Source: Cordyceps javanica (Eukaryota; Ascomycota; Sordariomycetes; Hypocreales; Cordycipitaceae). Taken from it: a DNA stretch of 64,000 nucleotides. Location of the stretch: assembly GCA_036850795.1 (NCBI GenBank), contig JAAECO010000007.1:2587001-2651000 (forward strand), given 5' to 3'. The notes beneath the pieces were generated by a model, which had not been told where the DNA came from, did no database searches, and saw only the letters and a program-made list of their open reading frames with translations. This document shows, in pieces, positions 9,563 to 18,960 of the stretch (positions are counted from its first letter, which is position 1; every line of letters begins with the position of its first letter). Made by a program: the position numbers and the translations under genes.

Positions 9563-12500
9563 ATGGCGCGCTTACGCTTGTCGTCGCTCATGACGCTCCT
9601 TGGAGCCGTCTTCTTCCTCTCTGCCAACGTCATGGCCGTCTCCGCTGTACTCGGTGTCGATCTCGGCACAGAGTACATCAAGGCTGCCCTGGTTAAGCCC
9701 GGTGTCCCCCTCGACATTGTTCTGACCAAGGACTCGCGACGCAAAGAAACCTCCGCCGTCGCCTTCAAGCCCGCCCCTGGCGGCGCCAAGCCGGGCCAGT
9801 TCCCCGAGCGCGCCTACGGCGCCGACGCTGTCGCCCTCTCCGCCCGTTTCCCCGGCGAAGTCTACCCGAACCTCAAGACCCTACTCGGCCTGCCCGTGGG
9901 CGACGCCATCGTCGCCGACTACGCTGCGCGCCACCCGGCCCTGCAGCTGCACGAGCACGCCACCCGCGGCACGTCGTCCTTCAAGACCAAGACCCTGACC
10001 GCCGAGGAGGAGTCGTGGATGGTCGAGGAGCTGCTGGCCATGGAGCTCCAGAGCATCCAGAAGAACGCCGAGGCGCTCGCCGGTGAGGGATCGTCCGTTC
10101 GCTCCGTCGTCCTTACTGTCCCACCCTTCTACACCACAGAGGAGCGCCGCGCTCTCCAGCTCGCCGCTGAGATGGCCAGCCTCAAGGTCCTCAGCATCAT
10201 GAGCGACGGCCTAGCTGTTGGTCTCAACTATGCCACCACCCGCCAGTTCCCCAACATCAACGAGGGCGCCAAGCCTGAACACCACATGGTATTTGACATG
10301 GGCGCCGGCTCCACGACCGCCACTGTCCTCAAGTTCCAGAGCCGCACCGTCAAGGACATTGGCAAGTACAACAAGACCTTCCAGGAGGTTCAGTCACTCG
10401 GCGCCGGATGGGACCGTACTCTTGGCGGTGACGCTCTCAACTACCTCATCACGGACAACATGATTTCGCAGTTTGTCGAGTCCAAGTCGGCTCAGAAAGT
10501 GTCTGCCACCTCGGAGGGTGTACGCGCCCACGGACGCGCAATGGCCAAGCTCATTAAGGAAGCAGAGCGTGTCCGCCATGTCCTGAGCGCCAACCAAAAC
10601 ACCGGTGCCAGCTTCGAGGGCCTCTACGAGGATGTAGATTTCAAGTACAAGCTGACTCGTGCCGATTTCGAGACCATGGCCCAGGATTTTCCTGATCGGG
10701 TTGCTGCCGTTGTCAATGACGCTCTCAAAATGGCCGGGCTTGATATTGTTGACCTCGACTCTATTATACTTCACGGTGGCGCTACCAGAACCCCCTTTGT
10801 TCAAAAGGCGCTCGAAAAGGTTGTTGGTTCCGCTGACAAGCTCCGCTCCAACGTCAACTCTGATGAGGCTGCTGTATTTGGTGCCGGATTCCGTGGAGCC
10901 GAGCTGTCCCCTAGCTTCCGTGTTAAGGAGATCCGTATCTTGGAGGGATCTATGTACAACGCCGGCATCAAGTATACCAACGCCAAGGGCAAGGAGCTGC
11001 GTCAGCGACTCTGGACTCCCGCCTCTCCTCTCGGCGGCGCTCCCAAGGAACTCACGTTCAACGACCTCCAGGATTTCTCAGGCAGCTTTTACCAGCAAGT
11101 GGGCGATGACGACCAAACCGTTGCGACGTTTGCCACCAAGAATCTGACTGCCACGGCTACGGCTCTCAAAGAGAAGTACCCCTCCTGCGTCGACTCCGAG
11201 ATTGTCTTCAAGCTGGCCCTCAAGCTAGCCAACGAGAATGGAGAGGTCGCCGTCGCATCAGCTATTGTCGAATGCGAGGCTGAAGTCAAGGAGACCCTCA
11301 TTGACGGTGTCAAGAACCTCTTTGGTTTCGGCAAGAAGGACTCATCCGAGGATAGTGAGGCTACCAAATCAAGCTCTACAAAGTCGAGCAAAAAGTCTAC
11401 GAAATCTACAAAGTCTAAGAAGTCCTCCAAGACCTCCGAGAGCTCTTCTTCCTCTACTGAGTCGGCTTCTTCCTCGACTGACGTCAAGGACCCCAAGTCG
11501 ACTGAAGTGGTCGAGGAAGCCAAAGAAGATGTCAAGAAGAAGGAGCTTGTCAACATTCCCGTCCAAGTTGTTATTGATAAGGCTGGCATCCCTCAGTTCA
11601 CCAAGGAAGAGCTCACTACCTCCAGAGATCGCCTCAAGGCCTTCGCCGCCTCTGATAAGGCTAGAATCCAGCGTGAGGAGGCCCTGAACAAGCTCGAGGC
11701 TTTCACCTACAAAGTTCGTGATCTTCTTGAGAATGAGGATTTCATCGCCAAGTCAACTGAGAAGGAGCGAACCGCCCTCTCTGAGAAGGCCAGCGAGGCT
11801 AGTGATTGGCTCTACGAGGATGGCACTACTGCCGCCAAGGAAGAGTTCAAGGCCAAGCTCAAATCACTTCAGGAGCTTGCAGACCCAATTCAGAAGCGCG
11901 TGCAGGAATCCACTGCCAGGCCTTCGGCTGTCAAGCAGCTCAAGGAGCTTCTAGACCAGACCGATAGCTTCCTCGAGGGCATCTATAAGCAAATTGATGA
12001 ACACGAAGAGTATCTTGTCAGCTCCTCCGCGGCTTCTAGCTCCACTTCCACCTCCTCTGCTCCTGCCGAATCGCCTACTGGAGAATTTGATGGTCTTGAG
12101 GACGAGGATGCCACCAAGCCCAAGGAGGCGGTTGAGGAGAAATTGCCTCCGGCGGCCATCCCGCCGCTGTACAAACGTGAGGACCTCAGCGAGGTCGAGA
12201 AGCTCAACACCGAGACAAAAGAGTGGCTAAAGGAGATGGAGGCCAAACAAGACAAGCTCGGTGCCACCGAAGACCCCGTGCTTCTTAGCAGCGTCATCCT
12301 TGCGAAGCAAGACAAACTCAGCAAGGCGAGCATGGAGGTAGCCATGAGAGGAATTCGGTCGTTTAACGGCGGCGCCAAGAAGCCCAAGACGAAGAAATCT
12401 ACCAAGTCTAAGGGAAAGGGTAAGGGCAAGGGCAAGAAGTTCGACATGGGCGACATTGATACCGAGATCTTTGGTGAGGGCTTCGACCAGGAGGAGCTTG

Positions 12501-12643
12501 ACAAGATTCTCGAGCAGATCCGCAAGCGCCAGGATGAGGAGGATAAGAAGAAGGGTAAGAGTGACAGCAGCAAGGAGAGTGATGATATCAAGGAGGAGCC
12601 CAAGGAGGAGCCCAAGGCAGAGCAAGGCCATGATGAGCTATAA
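9563..12643 (+). CDS. LHS1: ER lumenal Hsp70-family chaperone Lhs1 (Grp170/HYOU1 type)
   Basis: Large Hsp70-like protein of the endoplasmic reticulum that acts as nucleotide-exchange partner of BiP/Kar2 and assists protein import and folding. It is an intronless 1026-residue frame. The start at 9563 is chosen because it yields a signal peptide (LSSLMTLLGAVFFLSANVMA) directly followed by the actin-like ATPase domain (VLGVDLGTEYIKAAL at about 30-44; FDMGAGSTTATVL near 250; LHGGATRTPFVQ near 410). After the beta-domain comes a Ser/Lys-rich low-complexity insert around residues 596-650, then the long helical domain typical of the Grp170 group, and a Lys/Glu-rich tail. The final residues are HDEL, the fungal ER-retrieval signal. 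An ATG 48 bases upstream is in frame but would bury the signal peptide. Confidence 0.95.
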   Translation: MARLRLSSLMTLLGAVFFLSANVMAVSAVLGVDLGTEYIKAALVKPGVPLDIVLTKDSRRKETSAVAFKPAPGGAKPGQFPERAYGADAVALSARFPGEVYPNLKTLLGLPVGDAIVADYAARHPALQLHEHATRGTSSFKTKTLTAEEESWMVEELLAMELQSIQKNAEALAGEGSSVRSVVLTVPPFYTTEERRALQLAAEMASLKVLSIMSDGLAVGLNYATTRQFPNINEGAKPEHHMVFDMGAGSTTATVLKFQSRTVKDIGKYNKTFQEVQSLGAGWDRTLGGDALNYLITDNMISQFVESKSAQKVSATSEGVRAHGRAMAKLIKEAERVRHVLSANQNTGASFEGLYEDVDFKYKLTRADFETMAQDFPDRVAAVVNDALKMAGLDIVDLDSIILHGGATRTPFVQKALEKVVGSADKLRSNVNSDEAAVFGAGFRGAELSPSFRVKEIRILEGSMYNAGIKYTNAKGKELRQRLWTPASPLGGAPKELTFNDLQDFSGSFYQQVGDDDQTVATFATKNLTATATALKEKYPSCVDSEIVFKLALKLANENGEVAVASAIVECEAEVKETLIDGVKNLFGFGKKDSSEDSEATKSSSTKSSKKSTKSTKSKKSSKTSESSSSSTESASSSTDVKDPKSTEVVEEAKEDVKKKELVNIPVQVVIDKAGIPQFTKEELTTSRDRLKAFAASDKARIQREEALNKLEAFTYKVRDLLENEDFIAKSTEKERTALSEKASEASDWLYEDGTTAAKEEFKAKLKSLQELADPIQKRVQESTARPSAVKQLKELLDQTDSFLEGIYKQIDEHEEYLVSSSAASSSTSTSSAPAESPTGEFDGLEDEDATKPKEAVEEKLPPAAIPPLYKREDLSEVEKLNTETKEWLKEMEAKQDKLGATEDPVLLSSVILAKQDKLSKASMEVAMRGIRSFNGGAKKPKTKKSTKSKGKGKGKGKKFDMGDIDTEIFGEGFDQEELDKILEQIRKRQDEEDKKKGKSDSSKESDDIKEEPKEEPKAEQGHDEL

Positions 12644-13698
12644 AAGATGCACAAGATATAATGTATCCCCGCAAAGGGAGCAAGCGAATGACACTGTATA
12701 TATGTAACAATTGAGAGGGGTTTTCACAAAAATAGACGGCGATTGATTCGGCATCAGTGTCGGCCAGAGAAGAAACAAAAAAAATAAAGTCATGATGTCA
12801 CGTTTCCTTGAGCTTGCAGCGGCATGTCTGTCTTGGAGGTTGTCGTGTATGTTGTAGTACCTGAGTAGTTCGTGGTGGCCGCTGTGCAGCGCACCTACCT
12901 CGAGCGGCTTCTGCATGAGCGGGAGAGCTGAACGAACGCAAGGGGCCGACCCAGGGGACAGGAAGCAAATTCGGGTGTACAGCATTGACTCCCTTCATTT
13001 CTCCCAACGCTGCATCTTGCCGCGTTTGTTCCCGTGCTACGTGGTACCAGGGACCCAGACCAGCCAGAGAGGGCCGCTTTTGGCGACTGATACGAGCAGT
13101 CGGAAACGGCACTTGGTACGAATCGGAGAAGATGGGAAGGAAAGGGCATGTCGGTGCATATGGAAAATGAACAGATTTCAAAGTTGCCTCGCAGCGGATC
13201 GCCCACGACGGATGGAGTGTGGGCGCTTCGTTACCTACCTACCTACCTTTACCCATGTTGTCGTGACGATGATACTGTTGGGCTGACGACTCGGCAGCTG
13301 GCAGACGGGCCAAGGCCGGCAGCCGGCAGGTGACATCTGTTTGTACCTATCCGTTTACAAGAACCTTGCTTCAATAGCGTGTTTGAACAGTTTGGCTGAA
13401 AAGCATGCGACGGTCCTGCTTCTCACTTCTTGTTTACTATACGTTTTCTCTCTCTCTGGCTTCGTCCTCTATCTTCTTTCAACTTTGGCATTGTCCAGTC
13501 GGTCACTATTGTCGCTCGCTATCTCTTTCACGGTTCATTCGGACAGTTCCATCACTTATCCAGTCGCTCGCTTCTCCTCTTACTCTCTTTTTCTTCTTCT
13601 TCGTGTTCCTCACGGATCGGCTTGACTCTTTACAAAAACAGCTCTCCCAGCCTCCAATCAGCAAGTTCATCCACCCGCTTTAAACCCCTTCATTTGCA
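12644..13698. other. Intergenic, no gene seen
   Basis: About 1 kb between LHS1 and the protease gene. A cctacctacctacc run lies at about 13232. The last 250 bases are strongly CT-rich leader-like sequence. The open frames on both strands here show no family features. Confidence 0.5.
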
Positions 13699-15102
13699 AT
13701 GTTGTGGCAAAGACTGTCTCTGCTATCGCTCGCGGTTTCGTTTGCCTCGTCCTCGGCTCTCCCGGTCAGAGATTCTCAGGCCCTGCCTCCGTCGACCTTT
13801 TCTCTCGAGGTTGCGCGCAGCGAGACGGACAAGAGAGACTTTCAGCGCGACTGGGCCGCAGCGAGGCGTAAATGGGGTGGTAGTGCCCTCAAAGCTGGTC
13901 CATCCCCTTTTTCTCTGGCAGAAAATGGTAAGTTGCAGCCGATGTGCTCGGTACCTGCATCTGACAGCATATAGATGGACTCGTTGACGTGCATCCCATG
14001 GGAAATGATGATCTGTACCTGGCCGACATCCAGATTGGCAACCCACCACAGACTGTCAAGCTGGCATTGGATACTGGTTCCTCTGATGTGTAAGTTTGAA
14101 TTGAGTGTCCTCATTGGCCGCATCTAACCCAGACCAGTTGGGTACAATCGACAGATACAGCCTACCGCGTTAACAGAAAGGGGCCATGGGCGCCGCAGTA
14201 TCGTCCAGAAGACTCGCACACTTCGTCTCTACTCAATCAGTCTCGCTGGCATGTACAGTACTGTAAGTAAATATACATATACATCCGGCCATGAGTACCT
14301 GCTGACATCTTTAGTGGATGGCACTTCTGCGTTTGGCATAGTATACCACGACACAATTCGATTCGGCAACATTGAGGTAGTCAACGCTACTGTACAGTCC
14401 GCTCTGAGCATGGCCTCACGTTTCGAGACGGATATTGAAATGAGCGGCATCATGGGACTAGCCAGGCGCTTGCGAAACAATATTGATCCTCCCGAGCCAA
14501 CCTATATGGACCTGCTCACTCCGCTCCTTGACTCGCCCGTTTTCACTGTTGATCTCAAACGGAACGCTACTGGTCAGTTCGAATTCGGCCGCATCGACAT
14601 GGCCAAGGCATCGGACAATATCACCTGGCTCGATGCGATTGGTAGGAGTCCTCACTGGGACGTCAACTTTGATCTGACCTCGTGGACCGTTCCGGATCAG
14701 ACATGGTGGTATTATCGTTTTTCCGGCACCATTGACACCGGCACGACTCTCATGTTTTTGCCGAGCGCCCTGGCCAGTCGGTACTGGTATAGCGTTGCCG
14801 GCATGAAGCAGTCTGTAGAGGTCGATGGTGCCTATACCTTCCCCTGCGCCAACGCCAAGGATCTGCCCGATCTGTTGTTCAAACTTCCTGGGACCGAGCA
14901 CATCCTGACCATTCCCGGACGCTACCTCAACTACGGGCCGGCTGACCCGAAAGGCGAGTACTGCTGGGGAGGCATGCAGAGCGCCGAAGGCATGGACATT
15001 GTTGTGTTGGGGGACGTGATGCTCAAGGCGCTGTTTGTGGCGTTTGACCTGGACAAGCAGCGGGTCGGGTTCGCCAACAAGGTGCTCACGGACGAGATGT
15101 AG
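13699..15102 (+). CDS. Secreted pepsin-type aspartic protease (family A1)
   Basis: Extracellular or vacuolar aspartic endopeptidase of 418 residues from four exons (13699-13927, 13975-14089, 14138-14262, 14315-15102). A signal peptide (RLSLLSLAVSFASSSALP) is followed by a basic propeptide containing a KR pair. The two catalytic motifs are present: DTGSSDVW (split by the second intron) and DTGTTLMF near residue 305. A tyrosine in the flap region (QYLDGTSAFG) fits the pepsin fold. Two cysteines about 45 residues apart in the second lobe could form the usual disulfide. There is no GPI signal or transmembrane tail; it ends VGFANKVLTDEM. The substrate is unknown. The gene follows LHS1 in the same direction, with no evident functional link beyond secretion. 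Confidence 0.9.
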
Positions 15103-16214
15103 ATTTACTGTTTGCTCGACTAGATTATTTGCACCTGTCATTTTTTGCTGTGTACGTAGAAACGGTATTTTCAAAGGGGGCAAAGTATCAGTAGAATATG
15201 GAACGAGTAATGACATTAAATTGGACTGTTGAAAACTGCACTTTCTTCTTCTTCGTCATTCGCTTCTTCATTCGCTTCTTCCTGTAATTTCTTCTTCCAT
15301 TTATACTTTTACCTATGCAGACGAGTACAATTACATAAAAAGTGCAGAAAGAGTAATGTCAATGATTGGTAGGTATCCTAGAGAGAAATCATGCTTTACA
15401 ATAATGAGAGCAAAAATTACAACACACCCAATCCCCCTCAGGATAATGTCCACCACCTTGACCGTCATCTGCGCAAAATGACATTGCACATTTCCCGTTG
15501 CCGGCTTTGCGAGTCCAGTACAAACGGGGCTTCATAAAGAGGGAAGAACATTCAAGATTGAACAACAGAGATACTAGAACAGCGGCAATTGCAGACCTCT
15601 TTGAGAAAAGAGAGATGAAGACTGGCACCGCATCTTGGTGCTGGAATTTATAAAAATGGGTTTGGTTGCAACCCGCCTTGACATGGAAAGTAACTGATCA
15701 AGTCTGACTCTTGTCATGACGGTGTTGAAAATGATGAGTCCGTGGCCATGATTGTGTGTGGTGTTGGTATCGGATATATATGGTTGTGCTGACTGGCCGT
15801 AGCTTGCGAGGCTTGAAAACTGAAGGAGGAATGAGAAAAAAAAAGTAGGTGACCAGTGGAGGAAACGGGTCGACGGCTAGCATTAAATAATCGAATAGGT
15901 CATACGGCCATCAAAAAGAAAAGTGCGTTGGCCGCATAAATGCAAATGGCGAGAACGAGGTCGTTGAACTGCCGCCAGCTACCCGTTCCGACATTGGATA
16001 GACGGTGCCACAAGCTGAAAACAGGCAGAGCACCATGCCGGCATCACCCGTGCAGAGTGGGTGAAGGGAGTAGGTAGTCGGAAGCAGCCAGAGGAAGTCT
16101 TTGTTCTTGGATGAAAGTTGGGCTGCAGAGAGTTGTTCGTGTCATTTATTGGTGGTCGCCGTCTAGAGAAGCAGGGGCAGGGATCGAGTTAGCGATTGCT
16201 TTCTGGGTCGGCCG
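15103..16214. other. Intergenic between convergent genes
   Basis: About 1.1 kb of 3' flanking sequence between the protease (plus) and the small coiled-coil gene (minus). A TTCTTC-rich tract lies at 15242-15297. No coding region could be supported. Confidence 0.5.
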
Positions 16215-16776
16215 TCATTGGTAGTCGGCCTTGGTGACGATGAGGTATTCACCTTCACTGCCGCCCGGGGTAGGGGGCATGTTGCCAGCACTGGGAGCTT
16301 GCTGGGGGGCTCGAGCTGTGCCAGGACGGGAGCGTGCCTTGTCGTCCTTGGGCGGGGGCGGTGGCGGGGCATGGCTGGGAGCCCGCTTGGACACGTCGGA
16401 TGTGTTGACCTCGAGGTCGGGACGGATGCGTTGGCTCTGCTTAAGACGCTCCTCCATCTCACGGAGACGGGCCTCGAGCGAAGCAAGCTCCATAGTGTTG
16501 CGGTTCACCTTGGCTCGTCTGGGAGAGGGGTCAGCTTTTGGGTCAGGCTCAGGGGAGAGCTCGGGGCAGAGCCAAGCTCGAGCTCGGTGAACTGGTGAAG
16601 GAGCAAACACACCTGGTGTCAACCTGCTGGTCGAGGTCGGCAACCGAATTGTCAATGCGGAAAATATCCATGAGCTCGTCGGAAAAGGAGCGGGCGACGG
16701 TTCTGTCGTTTGAGTTGATGGTTAGCCGTCGCTGCTGTCTCTGGGACTGCGTGTGCTGGTTGTGCTGGCGATCCAT
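16215..16776 (-). CDS. Conserved-looking small coiled-coil protein, function unknown
   Basis: Two exons (16776-16613 and 16518-16215) with a 94-nt intron give 155 residues. The N-terminus is Gln-rich (MDRQHNQHTQSQRQQRRL), followed by a block that looks conserved (ARSFSDELMDIFRIDNSVADL), a coiled coil of about 45 residues (RAKVNRNTMELASLEARLREMEERL), then a Pro-rich, probably disordered tail with a PPPPPP run, ending in EGEYLIVTKADYQ. I do not recognise the family. The start is the first Met of the frame and has a good context (caccATGGAT). Transcription may start further upstream, because a leader-like exon with a GTAAGT donor lies at 17478-17563. Confidence 0.7.
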
Positions 16777-17477
16777 GGTGATGTTTGGTGGAGAGCGGGT
16801 TGCTAGCTATGATGTTGGGGGGAGTTCGATTGGCGGATTGATGGACTGCGGCTTCAATGGATGAATGGGTTGATGAAGAGGAGGAAAGAAGAGGAAAACG
16901 ACGGCTGGAAGGAAGCGAATATAATAAACAGAACGGGAGAGCAGCAACCAGTCCTTCTCCACATGGGTGTGGATGACAGGATAGGGATCAATGTTTCGGA
17001 GGGGGAAGCCGTCGGGCGACGGGTAGGGAGTACGAGCAGATGGGAGGCGAGGCTGTGGATAGATCAAGTATCAGGTACTCCAAGGTGAGTCTGATGGTGG
17101 GAGGAATGCAAGACCCGAGGTTTCTTATTTGGAACAAGAGCGGGTGGTGGTTGTAGGAGTTAGAGGGACGGTGGTGTTTTCGTAGAGACGACGGGCTCAG
17201 AGGCACGCCGAGAGTGAGAGTCGATGCGAGGCAATGCAAGGCAAGGCGAGGCGAGGCGAAGCAAAGCAAAGCAAAGCAAAGCCAAGGCAGCGCGAAGTAA
17301 AGCCAAGGCGAGAGGATGCGGTCATGCAGCAGAGCAGCGGCCATCCATGCGATACAACAAACAAGGCGGGATGATCCAGGGAGTCAGGGGAGCCCGACAC
17401 GATTGGCGAGACGAGGAAGCAGGAGATGCGAGCGCACGCAAGAGATGGAGAGATGGAGAGAACAGTAATAAGGCACT

Positions 17478-17563
17478 TACGATAGAGGTCGACGGGAGGT
17501 CGGCTGCCATTCACGGTCGAGCTCCTCGTCGGTATAGGTACGTTCGGTCGTGGTAGCCTCCAT
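17478..17563 (-). other. Possible 5' leader exon or upstream ORF of the 16215-16776 gene
   Basis: ATG at 17563 opens 28 codons (METs then ATTTERTYTDEELDREW) with coding-like codon use, running directly into a consensus donor GTAAGTGCC. No acceptor downstream joins it in frame to the 155-residue protein, so it may be a spliced non-coding leader carrying an upstream ORF, or exon 1 of a gene I could not complete. Confidence 0.3.
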
Positions 17564-17844
17564 TGTCTTGGAGAGTAGTAGGTATTTGGAAGATTCGTTG
17601 ACACTGTGAGTTTCGAATAATGCGAGCTTCTTTCTATTCTTCTGGTATGTGTGTCTCGATGAAATGTCTTGCGGTCGAGGAACTGGCACTCTTTTTTGTT
17701 TCTTCCGTCTTCTGTCTTGGCTGGTCGTATAATCTTCCTCTCTCTCTTTTTTTTTTCTTCGGCTGTCTCTTGTCGTGCTAGAAGGGGTGAGGTTATGACG
17801 TCGCGGGTGTGCAGGCAGCGGGCGGCTGAGTGGGTATCAAATTT

Positions 17845-17845
17845 G

Positions 17846-17873
<28 letters not shown>
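17845..17873. repeat. (GA)n microsatellite
   Basis: A run of about 14 GA dinucleotides within the CT/GA-rich region upstream of the small coiled-coil gene. Confidence 0.9.
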
Positions 17874-17876
<3 letters not shown>

Positions 17877-18569
17877 AAAGGGGGCAGAGTGTCAAAAAGT
17901 ATGTTGATGTTGGCAAGTTAGTTCTTCTTGACAGAATTGGGAAACAGAGGCGATTTCTTTTTGCCAAGTTTTCTTTCTACCGAAAAGGAAAGATGAAGAT
18001 GTGAGGAGGAAAAGGAAAAGGAATTCGAGCTGGGCCGATTCGGTCCGGAAAGGAGATGAGGGCAAGCTGGTACAGTACGGGGGGGGGCCAGGAGGAGGAG
18101 ATATGGGATGGGGTCGCGCAGTGTATGAACCCCTCGAGAATGATTAGTTCGCTGGGTAGCTAGGCCAGTCAAAAGAGGGCGCGAGGGGAGGGGGGGGTCT
18201 CTCAATCTTATTATGGGAGGAGATTAATTCAAATTTCGGTTGGTCGTAGGGGTTACTAAGTATAAAGATTACGAGTGCAAGGGGGGGTTGCTCAGGAGGA
18301 GGAGACGAATGATGATGTGCTAGTCTGACAATGGCCAGCCGGACATTTGACACTCTGTAAAACTGGCGAGCCAAAAAGCGGCTGACAGATATTCGGGCAG
18401 AGAGAACCAATCTCGCTAGTATTTCATCCATCACCAGACCCCTACTGCATGTGGTAGTTGGTGGTTGGTGGTGGCTTGCACCAGTGGCCTCTTCAGCTCG
18501 TTGGCCGGGTCACGTTGGAATGTTGCATGTTGCGACCTACGATAATCGTACTCTGTTAAACAGGAGGGA

Positions 18570-18593
18570 AAGAGAGAGAGAGAGAGAGAGAGA
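18570..18593. repeat. (GA)n microsatellite
   Basis: A second GA run of about 11-12 units, about 700 bases from the first, also in non-coding sequence. Confidence 0.85.
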
Positions 18594-18937
18594 CAGATGG
18601 ATGTCGCAGAGCCGCTCAAATCATTAACCCGCTCTTTGACACAGCCCATCGCCATGTGGGGTTTACACATTTCTCTCGTCCCCTGATCACCATACATGCA
18701 AAAAAATCTCCCCCATTTTGATGCGCCGTCGTCGCACGCGCGTGCTCTGTCCCGGGTGTGGGTTCTTGCCTTTTCCCTTTTTTCCTTCTTTCGCTTGCGA
18801 GGAACAGAAATCACATTCATGCGTGGCCCCTTTATCATCTGAGCTGCGCCATAAAAAAAATGAGGAGGGAGGGGGGGAGGGTTCAACTATGCATGTACAG
18901 CGCCTGAAATGCAAGTCACTCACTCGGCTCAGCACAG

Positions 18938-18960
18938 TCATCATCATCATCATCATCATT
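18938..18960. repeat. (ATC)n microsatellite
   Basis: About seven units of a tcatca repeat in non-coding sequence. Confidence 0.85.

Noticed and set aside
16807..17067. Minus-strand frame reading PSPDGFPLRNIDPYPVI as a coding exon
   Set aside because: It cannot be joined in frame to either neighbour and ends in unstructured Phe/Pro sequence; leader sequence is more likely.
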